Below, piece after piece: positions 54,201 through 64,000 of a DNA stretch of 64,000 nt. Below the pieces are notes generated by a model that saw nothing but the letters and a program-made list of their open reading frames with translations, was not told the origin of the DNA and did no database searches. The translations under genes were made by a program, and so were the position numbers. The stretch's first letter is position 1. Each line of letters begins with the position of its first letter. The DNA comes from Lineus longissimus (lineage: Eukaryota > Nemertea > Pilidiophora > Heteronemertea > Lineidae), in contig NC_088316.1 of assembly GCF_910592395.1 (NCBI RefSeq), positions 13,206,001 through 13,270,000 of the forward strand, in the 5' to 3' direction.

Positions 54201-56230
54201 TTTCGGCTATCGTGATCCAATCCGAATGCACACGTAGATTAGAGTTATCACTCTGCGTACTTGAAGCAAGGGAGTGTTGTCATGAAAATCTTTGAAAGTA
54301 GAAAATGTGATCAAGCATTATTAGCCAAATTAGGAATAAGCTACGTCTCAGCGTCACAGTACCTGCCTGTATATTCCAAATAAGTAAGTTCGTAAGAAAT
54401 CCCTCAACGATTCTGTCAACTATAGCGCCACTTTTCTGCTTGTGACAGTCCAAATGTAGGCCTATGCCTTAAGGGCAGTGCGTCTCCTCCTCGGATATCA
54501 TGGATATGCTACGCATACAACGGCTCTACATATTTTCTGTGAGAATTATTTCATAAATTTTAATCCTGGAGACAATGTCGAGATTCGCTCAACGAGAATG
54601 AGGTCACAGACAAAGGATTCAAGTGATTAATCATCGTATTTGAGAGAGTCTAGGCCAAATCTTGAATGTTGAGTATCAGCACAAAAAGCATTGTCCCAAA
54701 ACAATTTTAATAAAATCCACAACCTGTATACTGGATCTACCCTGGGGAGCACGAGGCGCACTCTCCCCGAAGTACTTTTCGTAACCCAACAGAAGATGAG
54801 CCCCGACTTCAAATCTGGAGTAATGGCCGGAATTCGGGCCGGTGTGACAGCGGGTATAGTCCCCCTGGAGTCATAGTCCGGTAGCATTGTATTTGACCAA
54901 TTAAGCAGCATGATCTATTGTACCGCTAACCCTAACCAAAACATTTAGCAATGCGGGCTATTGTTACACGGACTATCAGCCCTAGGACTACTATCCCAGT
55001 CACACCGGCATACTCTGGCGCAGTGATATAAGCCTATATACATGTAGTGTGGTGATTTGGAAAAAGGAAATTGGGGTTCACATTGCATGGTGCACGTGAC
55101 AATATGCAGGTTTTGCAACCCATCCGACGACGACGAGGTCGTTGTGTCATTTATTCGTTCTGATCTAGATCATTTACACGACATTCGTAGGAGTCATATT
55201 CTGTTTTATTGTGCGAGGAATTGTCAGATGAAGTCGTCAAACATATACATGTAGTTCCTCTTTCGCCGTTCGTAGCTCCTGGCAAGGGTTGCTAAACCTG
55301 TCTACAAACGCTTTCCGTCAGGTGTATTTTTGACATTTGTTGTCAGAAAATAATATCGTTTGACACTTCGGGCTAAACTCTCTGAAAATCCTTACCTTCC
55401 CTGAAAACGGAATACTACGGTGCGTCTTTTTGTGCAAAATCTTAAAGAAAACTGATTTAGATACAAGTATCATATACATATACTCACTTTTCGTTCTTGC
55501 TTTGATAATCCAAAATGCTGACTGAGCGAAATGGCGTTAGACAAAATCGTTATAACGGTAATTTAATGCTCGGCATACATTTGCCTAATGGAACGCCAAA
55601 TACAAAATTAAAAACCGTCGCCATGGCATAAATGCGAAACATTTATTGAGTATTGGTTTTCGATAGTCAAGTAAACATATACGCCTTTTTTGGTGTACAG
55701 TCTGGTGCATTCAACAAAACACTTCCTCGGTCAGAACTTAACTGATTATGAGGTTAAACAATAGAATGATGTATCATCCACTATATCAAGCACGACATTC
55801 GATAAGTTTGAGTCTCTTCAGTTATCGATATAAGCCCACAGTAACCATTGGATACCCCGCTATCTGCAAGTTAGAATTATTGCTTTGATTTGCCACCACT
55901 TGAACTCGGCAAATGCTGGAACCGAATCATAACGATCAGCAATTCTGTGGGTGTTTTCTTTCGCTTACTTCGCGATCGCTAATAACATAGAAAAGAAAAG
56001 AAATCGCAAAAATACTTTTCTGATTGGAAGAACCGGAAGAGATTTGGTAATCCGCCAAAATGATTTTTCAGCAGAAATTATCGCATATCGCAGAAAAAGT
56101 CAAAAAGAAACGGAAAAATTGTCGCATTTACAGTATACATGTATATACTGCAAGAAGAGACGTTTCGTTGTGCCAAATCTAATGCGAGGACTGTGCATTA
56201 CTTCGGAACTAAACATGTGAATGGTATATA
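54201..56230. other. Gene-poor intergenic region
   Basis: No supported gene, RNA or mobile element; short ORFs only. Confidence 0.5.
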
Positions 56231-56428
56231 AGGGCCGTTTAGACGACGCGAAAAAATCCGGATGCGTCCCGAATCCGGATTAATTTTTCGTCGTGTAAAC
56301 GCAAAAAGATCCGGATCAATGTGGTTGCATCCGGACTAAAAAGGTACCATCGCCTTGGGTGGTTTTAATCCGGATTCATCCAGATTCGATCCGAATGCGG
56401 TCTTTTCGCCTGTCGTCTAAACGGCCCT
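56231..56428. mobile_element. 198-bp MITE with GGGCCGTTTAGACGAC ends
   Basis: Perfect 17-bp terminal inverted repeats (AGGGCCGTTTAGACGAC and GTCGTCTAAACGGCCCT). The interior holds several TCCGGAT/ATCCGGA palindromes. The target duplication is unclear: TATA on the left, ATTTT on the right. Superfamily uncertain. Confidence 0.5.
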
Positions 56429-57220
56429 ATTTTCGACATAAGTATGATGCATACGGGATTGCCACCTTCCCCTTATTTATCAAGCGGTCTTAGATTGGTA
56501 AAACTAGAACGAACACAGGTTTTCTATAGCCCATGAAGGGTCCTCAAAGTCGGCCGTATATTCGGTCGTGAATTGGCCCATTTTCAAAAGGTTCCCACGA
56601 ATACCGATAAAAGTTTCAAGTTCGCATCCAGGCACCGGCTGTTTTCAATATGCACCCTTCGATTTTTGTATAAAGCGAAAGCGTATCAAAAACCATCTTG
56701 ACCCACAATGTATTGACACGCATGGGCGCGGTAACGGAGGCAATACCGCTGGCGGATTGTGGCATAAGGTTCCAGACCTGTCAATTAGACGCGTGCATGT
56801 TTTTAACTATCAACTACATATTTGGAGAGGTATTGACAAAATATTTGCTGTGGCAAGTCTACAGATATAAAGAAATTGTTTGATGAAACAATGAATTTTG
56901 AATTTTTCTGAACGACAAGGCGTGATAATTTCAATCGAGGCACACCAAGAGTCGACATCGAGAGCAGGGTGTCGCGGTATCGAGTCATCAGGGGCCTGGA
57001 ATTCTTTCAGTGGGCACGCGTCCAACGCTTGGACCCGGACGGGATCCATCCCACCCAGGAGACCGCCGAACACTGGGCAACGGAGATACTTCGAATCACG
57101 GTCCTTCTGTGTTAAGATGTTGTTGTACGTGATCCTTTAGTTACACAAGGGGTTTCCTGTGTACTAAAAGTAAAAAAAAAAAAAAACTCCAGTTGTTGCA
57201 TCTATTTCTAAAAAACAGAC
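56429..57220. other. Region without a supported gene
   Basis: Ends in a poly-A run (57173-57186) just before the Gypsy remnant. No LTR could be recognised. Confidence 0.5.
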
Positions 57221-58175
57221 ATGGCAGCGGCACGCCCGAAACTCAATGTTTTTTTCAGGGGAGTCCTCCGAGGATTTTGCGATGGTTTAAGAGGTATGAA
57301 CTCTTTCACCCCCTGTACCTAATGATGCGGCCGTTGCGGTTCAGAGGCGTCATCAGACGTTGCCTCTATTTCTAACCGGTCGAGCCTTCATGACGTATGA
57401 TACCCTGCCCGCTGCGACCAAGGCTGACTATAACCTGACAAAGCAAGCCCTGAGGGACAGACTCGACCCTCAGGAACATGCCCTCCTGCGCCGCCAGGAG
57501 TTTATGACCCTGGTTCGTAAGTCTGATGAGGCAATCTCCGATCGAACTAAGGGTAATACGTAAGGCGGCCACGGCTTTTGCGGATTTTCCCCAAGTCCAG
57601 AGGGATCTCCTGTGTAAGGAGCAATTTATGAGAGGGGTCGGAGAGGCAGAACTCAAACTGCACCTCCTTACACACAACCCGGCCACACTCAGAGGCGCTG
57701 TCCAGCTGGCGGAGCAGTACCTCCAGGTCCGTAAGGTCGGCCTTCTCCAACCGGCGCCTGAGGCCGCCGTCTGCCGAGTACGAGACCAAGAGGATGAAGG
57801 GGTTCCCTCTCTTCAAGGACAAATTGGCGAGATGGATGCCCTACGCCAGGATGTAAAGAAGTTAACCGAACAAGTTCAGAGGATGATGCTGCAGCAGCAA
57901 GGACGTTGACGCGGCCGTGCACGAGGGAGCCGAGGTAGTCGTTGGGGCAGAGGTGGTCGAGGAAAGGATCGGCAGCCACATGACAGGGACGGCAGCCCGA
58001 CCACCACGACTACGGTTCGCATGATCGTAGATACCATGACGACGGCAACTCAAGAAGTACAGGAGCTCAGACAAGGGGTTCCCTGCCTGATGCTCAACCC
58101 AATGGGCAGTTTAATGACCGCTTCAACGGACACTGCTATAACTGTGGCCAGTACGGCCATAGGAGTGCTGACTGC
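57221..58175 (+). pseudogene. Gypsy gag remnant with zinc knuckle
   Basis: Pieces in different frames: FFQGSPPRILRWFKRYELF (about 57250-57306), ADYNLTKQALRDRLDPQEHA (from about 57423), and RKAATAFADFPQVQRDLL (from about 57559). A CCHC knuckle CYNCGQYGHRSADC is at 58134-58175. At least three frame changes make it non-coding. Confidence 0.5.
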
Positions 58176-58276
58176 TGGCAACCCTGGCAGTCGGAAAACT
58201 AATCTGTGCTGCTGATGAGGGTCGGTCGGCAGCCCGGCATACCAAAAAGACTCAAAAAATCATCCCCAGGGTTTTA

Positions 58277-59239
58277 GTGAGTGTTGGAGATCGGCAAGTC
58301 CCCATGTTGTTCGACACAGGTGCTGACATCTCACTTATGCGTGACGACGTATGGAGCTTGTATCCCCCAGATGAGAGAGGGCCGTTGGTCCCACGGTCAA
58401 CAGCGATCTGGTCCGTGTCTGGAGATATGTTACCCGTTCAAGGAATGTCTAAAGTCCCAGTCATCCTAGGAGCCCTGCGGTTACAACACTCTTTTCGAGT
58501 GGTGAGAGGCATCGATAGCCCTATCATTTTGGGATGGGACTTCATGCTTGAGTATGCCGTGACTGTGAACCCTCAGAGAAAGGAGGTCACCATCCAGGGT
58601 GTCCCTTTCCCACTGCTTGAAGCGGCAAGATTGCCAAATGTCATCACGGCTAGAGCCCTCAAGTCAACAACGATCCCGGGAAGGACTGAGGTGATCATCC
58701 CAGCCTATTTGCCGTATGGCCCCGGACTTCCAAATTTGAGCTATGAGAGTATTCTAGAATCGAACAACTCGCCAGGATTGGTCGTCTCGCGGATAGCAGC
58801 GGCAGTGGAAAACTCCCTGATACCTGTTCGTATTATGAATCCGGAGTTCGAGCCTTTAGAAATCGTCAAAGGGATTTGCCTTGGAGATTTCCATTGCCTG
58901 GCTGGAGACCAAGCCAATGTGGTGCGACGAACGTATGAGCTGATGGAGGAATTCCAGCGAGAAGAGCGAGAAGAAAGAGCTGAGGCAGTCGAGAGTGAAG
59001 GGGTTCCCTCCGTCGATCTGTCTGGTTGCAAGCTCAAGAAGGGGCAAATGCCACGTTTGACAACCCTGCTGAAGAAATATAACAACATATTCAGCAAGAC
59101 TCCAAATGACGAGAGGCCTCACGGACCTGGTGGAGCACCGTATCGATACGGGAGACGCACGGCCAATCAAGCAAGCAGCTCGTCGACAACCCTTAAACGT
59201 GAGAGACGAGATGGAGGAGCAAGTTGGCGACATGCTTAA
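58277..59239 (+). pseudogene. Gypsy protease remnant
   Basis: An aspartic protease with the active-site motif LFDTGADIS (Asp at about 58313) and a flap-to-C-terminal motif IILGWDFM, as in retroviral-type pepsins. It continues to the linker before RT (FSKTPND), then loses frame at about 59105-59130, where the RT frame takes over. Confidence 0.5.
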
Positions 59240-60898
59240 GGATGGGGTCGTGGAGCCCTGCTCCGGCCCATGGTCGCCCCCAGTGGTCCTGGTGAGGAAG
59301 AAGTCAGGAGCGTTCCGGTTCTGTGTTGATTACAGAAAGTTAAATGCCGTCACCAGAAAAGATGCTCATCCGCTCCCTAGAATTGATGATTCGTTGGCGT
59401 CTATGTCTGGCGCGGCTTATTTCAGCAACCTAGATCTGATCAGTGGCTACTGGCAGGTCCCGGCTGTAAACAAGGATCATAGGGACAAGACAGCGTTTTC
59501 AGTGGGTAACAATCTGTACCTATTTACTCGGTTACAATTTGGTCTCTGTAACGCCCCGCCACTTTTGTAACGGATGATGGAACTGGCATTTGCTGGGATG
59601 AGCTGGAGAGTGATGCTGACTTACCTCGATGATCTGTCGATTTTCACCAATACCTTCGATGAACATTTTGAAGTGCTTGAGGAGGTTTTCAAGAGACTGC
59701 AAAAGGCAGGGTTAAAGCTTCAGCCAAGTAAATGTCACTTGTGTAGGGATCAGATCATCTTTCTTGGACACCACGTGAGTCAGAAAGGAATCAAACCGGA
59801 CCCGAATAATATTCAGAAGGTCAAAGGCTGGCCTGTTCCGGAAACGGTCAAGCAGGTCCAAAGTTTTGTAGGTCTGACCTCCTACTGCCGTAGATTTGTA
59901 AAGGGATTTGCAAAGATTGCTAAACCCCCGATCCAACTAACGGAGAAAAACACAGCCTTCGTGTGGGAGGCAGCCTGCCAGGAGAGTTTTGAGACGCTGA
60001 AACAGAGATTGATATCACCGCCAATATTAGGATTTCCAAGATGGGGTGAACCATTTATCCTTCACACCGACGCATCTGATTTTGCGGTTGGATGTGTTCT
60101 TGGCCAGATCCAAGATGGCGAGGAGCGCGCTATCTCCTACCATAGCAAAGCCCTCGGCGCCACAGAAAGAAACTGGTGCACGTATGACAAGGAGTTGTGG
60201 GCAATTGTCTGGGGTCTCCGGCAAACCCACATCTACTTGTACGGCTCGCAGTTCGCCATGAAACAGATCACAAGCCGTTACTGCAGCGAACCAAACTGCG
60301 CTGGGATGCGGACGTCACCCAAAAGAGGACCCGGTGGATGAACGAGCTCAGTACGTGGGGAGACGGAGAGATTAAATACCGTCCAGGGTTGAAGAATGGG
60401 AATGCTGATGGCATGAGTCGATGCCACCCTGTGCAGACCAATGAGAAACTGGGGGATGTTAGAAAGGCATTACATGTATTTACCTCCCCTCGAAAGGATG
60501 ATTCACTGGGGGATTTATCTCCAAAGGAGCCCAGATCTCCGGTGACTGACATTGACAAGGTAGCAAGGGTGATAAAGTCAGGGGTTCCCGCTTGTCCACC
60601 TCTTACCACAGGCGAAGGTGTTAGAGTAACTTCGCTTAGACAATCTGCGGATACGACCCGACCCGTGGAATCAATCCAGACTCAGCAGGAGTTGGACCCA
60701 ACCATATCTCAAGTGTACCGATGGGTCTCAACCACTGATAGGCCCAATTCGGATGCCGTCAAGGACGAAGGACGAGACCTACGGACCTATTGGCAAACGT
60801 TTGAGGATTTGGTAATTAAGGACGCCATTTTGTTAAAAAAGTTGACCCCTCCCAAGAAGAGGGACAGTTTCAAAGTAACACTCCCCAACGAGCAGTAA
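59106..60898 (+). pseudogene. Gypsy reverse transcriptase-RNase H remnant
   Basis: RT motifs: PVVLVRKKSGAFRFCVDYRK, then FSNLDLISGYWQV, QFGLCNAPP and the catalytic YLDD (about 59622). A TAA stop (59568-59570) falls where Gypsy elements normally have a Phe-Gln pair. RNase H motifs LHTDAS and YDKELWAIVW follow. A frameshift near 60255 moves TDHKPLL into another frame, which runs to a stop at 60898. It cannot make an active enzyme. Confidence 0.5.
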
Positions 60899-60945
60899 CA
60901 ATTTGAACACATGCGGCAAAGCAAAACAGTTATTCTGTACATATT

Positions 60946-60951
60946 TTTATT
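60946..60951 (-). terminator. ZMAT2: Poly(A) signal AATAAA for ZMAT2
   Basis: AATAAA on the minus strand about 700 nt after the ZMAT2 stop, giving a 3' UTR of roughly 61649 down to about 60930. It lies only 48 nt from the Gypsy remnant. Confidence 0.5.
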
Positions 60952-61649
60952 GTCATATCTTGTTTCTTTTTGATACAGTCGACAATATAAAACATTCAAT
61001 TGTTAACTGGCTGAAATTAAACATGATTTCTGCCAGACGATGTTGCTTTTGGTGATCTCTACACTCGGGCTCAGCCCATACATGTATGCAGCACTTCTGC
61101 AAAGTAATTTCAAATAATTTGATATGATGCTGGAAACAATATTTGCAGGCCATGGCATAAGACATCGAGTACATCTGTGAAGGTATGGTATCCGAACAAG
61201 GAAACACAAAATCACCAGCATCGACTGACTAAGGACACTTTGAAAAAACTTTCAGAAACACAATATTTGCCCAATATAAGGTCAGTCTTGAAGCCAAGAG
61301 TACCAACAGGGAGAACTGAAGGAAAGCTTTCCAGCACATGGTCACATCAATAGGTCATGACCCTCATGAACTCATACTCATAGGACAATATCTGTGCCCT
61401 GCGCCTAGCAACGGCAGTCAGCATCCGTACAAAGTTGCACTAACAGGACCTAAAGTTACAGTTTCTGAGTAGCCTTTTAGACGAAAATCTCCACCTCAAC
61501 AAACATATACAAGATGGATTTTGAAGATAATCTCCTTAGTCTTCATCATAACTGGTGCAGAGAAAAAATAACTCTCTATCATATCAGTAGGCCTACTTGA
61601 AACACATTTTCAATATGAAATAAATAAAACCCTATTGATTGACAATTGT

Positions 61650-63856
61650 CTATTTTTTGGTCGCAGTGGTTCCGAATCCCGAGAATCCCATGATGGCCGC
61701 CATGTCAGATTCGTCATCCCCGTCCATTGTCTCCTCCGCTTTCCTCTTTCTATCTTTTCGTTTTTCTTTCCTGTACGCTTTCTGTTTTTCTTCCTGGAAA
61801 AAACAGTTCAGTGCACATTTCAGTTTACTGCCACTTGATTCTATGGGAAGGAATGAAGCTACATGTATCATTAGAGATGTCTAGAATGTCAAACTTCCTT
61901 GAAGCAGAATAACTCTGGTTTTCCAATCAAGATAAAAAAACGGTGAATTCTGCACCAAGACCCAACATGAAGAACAACACTCAATATTATAGCAAGTGCA
62001 ATGCCATCTATACGTTGATTGTTCAAATAAGACCCACGTGGGATATCAAGCAGTTTTTCTCTGCAGTGAGGTCAAAATTAACTGCTCTTTATCATGTTGG
62101 TCGGCATGTCATCTTTCAAATAACGATACTTCACTTTCAACTGTGACTGACATTACCTTGGACGTTAAACTAGATTCTTTGTATCTTGGCCAGGGAGAGA
62201 AATATGAGTACGAAGCCTGTGATGCACCTCTTCCAGGGCAAATGATAAGAGTTACTAGTCCAATAACACATATGGCACCAGACCATAGTGGCAATGGAGC
62301 ATGCAATTGGTCCGATAAATATTCACAAGAGAGATCACAGATGACGACAATCATTGTATTGTAACCTCACCTCTTCTCTCAATTCTTTCATTCTTTCTTC
62401 AAAGTCATACTCTCTTTTCTTCTCTTCCTGTTTCTTTTTATTTAACTCGAATCTTCTTTTGACTTGGTCTAAAGACGAGCGCTCCACTTTCATGGACATG
62501 CCCAAATTTCTCTGATCTGAAAATCAGAAGAGAACAATCTTGAGAATGGTTTACTTAACATCGCTAGCCACGTTCAAAATGTATCACAGGACATGTACAT
62601 TTCTTTGAGATTAGATTTGGTCAGAATGTGGGTAAAAATCAACAAAGATGCACTTTACTGCTTTTAACGTTGCATTGTACTCGGCATTGACCAACATATG
62701 ACATATATAAGAATTTTGAAACCAATTTGGGGGAGGGCTGTGCCAAATCATTGCTCAGTTTCAACTGAACTGAAGTCAGTTCCTTTAAATCAAACAGATG
62801 GCATCCTGGCAAAGCTGATTACTCGAAGCTGTTCTCTGTATAAACTCACGTTTTTTTCCATTAATGTGATCTAAAAAGTTGATAGAGTCCTTCACTACAC
62901 AGTCACACACATTGCAGTAGTAGCCCCCTTGCTGGGCGGCAGGGGTTGTCTTTGTTATCACTACAGACTTGTTTAATTTGGATTCCAAGTCCACCTAAAA
63001 AGAAACACAAAACGAAGTTTAAAGTGAGCCAAAGCACAAATGTCACAATTCAAACCTCTTTTCAACATGAAAGTACACTCATGTTCTGGTGATATTTTAC
63101 CAAATTAAACTTTTTCATAACATCTACCCACCTTGTATTCTCGAGGTTTGAGCATTTCCCGTTTGACGGGGGCCTCTTTCTTATGGTCATCGTCAAGTTT
63201 CTTGAGTTCCTCCTCAATTCTTTCCCTGGCGATTCTTTCATATTCTTCTCTGTCCCACTTTCTCCTGTGGTCCTCCACTGGTTTGTTCTGAAACAACAAA
63301 AGGAAGCAATCAACTATAGGTACGAGAAAGTACATGCATGACTTAGGAATAAAAATCAAAATGTATGCCCAGTCATTGGACTTCGGTAACAAATCATGGG
63401 TGGCAGACATGGCTCACCCGCGCCGCAACAATGACATCCATAGAGTATAGACATACACAGTCATTAGAAGACACAGACGTTTTATTTGGGAAATGACAGG
63501 TAACACGTTTCACACGGAACAGAGGGTCACTCTGACTCACACGACTCGCTTATGACATCACATTCATTATCAGTACAGAATTTATCTTATCTTGGCTCAG
63601 CCTCAGGCCTTCTGATAATGCACGACATATGTACACAATGTACAGCAGAAACATGCTAAACCAAGCTTTGTTTACATTATTTACACACAGATTATTCGAT
63701 TGTTAGTAGACGATGCACTAAAGTATTAACATCTATATCAGCTTGAATATGTTTTAAATCATTCGAACAAAATTCCCATAAGTTCGCCGTGTTTATCATG
63801 CCTTTCGAGCGATGTTTTTGAAGGAAGATTTCACTTACTCCCTGGGACGACGCCAT
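61650..63856 (-). CDS. ZMAT2: ZMAT2 (SNU23), U4/U6.U5 tri-snRNP zinc-finger protein
   Basis: Five coding exons: 63856-63839, 63287-63132, 62994-62850, 62516-62371 and 61793-61650. All are GT-AG with matching phases, total 609 nt (202 aa plus stop; about 200 aa is usual for this family). It begins MASSQG. Exon 2 has [20 protein letters not shown]. Exon 3 has [18 protein letters not shown] and the matrin-type zinc finger [20 protein letters not shown], with ligands Cys85, Cys88, His101 and His107. The codon for His107 is split by intron 3. Exon 4 holds [20 protein letters not shown]. The C-terminus ends [17 protein letters not shown]. In other eukaryotes this protein belongs to the spliceosomal B complex in the nucleus. 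Single copy, compact and intact. Confidence 0.5.
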
Positions 63857-63874
63857 GTTTTATTTCAGCGGAGT

Positions 63875-63886
63875 TGCGCATGCGCG
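63875..63886. promoter_or_regulatory. NRF1-type motif in the ZMAT2 promoter
   Basis: TGCGCATGCGCG, 19 nt upstream of the ZMAT2 ATG, matches the NRF1 consensus (YGCGCAYGCGCR). Such sites are common in TATA-less housekeeping promoters. The ATG itself lies in an AACATGGCG context that is YY1-like. Confidence 0.5.
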
Positions 63887-64000
63887 GTTATGATGAAGTT
63901 TAAAGGGAAACTGCACCCACAGTTTTGATATCCATCAGAACTCGAGTGTGGCCGCCCCAATGAACCATACCGCCTCTATATCCCGGGCTCCAGAACTACC

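Larger units (their letters stand above)
57221..60898 (+). mobile_element. Decayed Gypsy-type LTR retrotransposon lacking integrase
   Basis: Gag, zinc knuckle, protease, reverse transcriptase and RNase H remnants follow in the usual Gypsy order, broken by frameshifts and a stop. Sequence similarity ends after RNase H at about 60898 with no integrase. No LTR pair was found, so the copy is truncated at the 3' side at least. Confidence 0.5.

Overview
The window is animal nuclear DNA. It has spliced genes with GT-AG introns, a metazoan spliceosomal gene (ZMAT2), a sulfatase, a LicD-family transferase, several lineage-expanded TRP-like channel genes, and a heavy load of diverse transposons (DIRS/Ngaro, Gypsy, a CR1/L2-like LINE, Harbinger, MITEs). 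Gene content and transposon classes suggest a marine invertebrate. A cephalochordate, hemichordate, echinoderm or lophotrochozoan are all possible, and sequence alone does not decide between them.

Layout. 1-5.8 kb: a 12-exon gene (+) for a 581-aa leucine-rich-repeat protein with two C-terminal EF-hands. 6.1-7.9 kb: a single-coding-exon arylsulfatase (-). 8.8-43.7 kb: three tandem copies of a roughly 6-kb unit. Each unit carries two single-exon ankyrin-TRP-like channel genes, here called A and B, followed by the decayed 3' end of a third paralogue, C. Units 1 and 2 are compact (8815-14795 and 14796-20783). Unit 3 is swollen to 23 kb by transposons. A 6.3-kb Ngaro/PAT-type tyrosine-recombinase retrotransposon (22043-28385) splits A3 with no target duplication. 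A 1.1-kb TA-flanked element and a 9.6-kb chain of related hairpin-ended elements (33887-43463) sit in and beside relic C3. 45.1-46.8 kb: a fourth, divergent TRP-like gene on the minus strand.

47-57 kb is gene-poor. It holds a 110-bp minisatellite, a candidate micro-membrane protein, two MITEs, a perfect 33-nt hairpin, a LicD-family type II membrane transferase (51.0-52.0 kb, minus) and a dead Harbinger element. 57.2-60.9 kb is a decayed Gypsy element without integrase. 61.6-63.9 kb is a complete five-exon ZMAT2 (-) with an NRF1-type promoter motif.

The most distinctive structure is the transposon chain in unit 3. It has six head-to-tail junctions made only of the dinucleotide TA, one copy nested inside another at a TA, a terminal hairpin on one end only, and three G-run/C-run hairpins before the other end. 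No transposase is visible, and the family does not match a textbook superfamily by eye.
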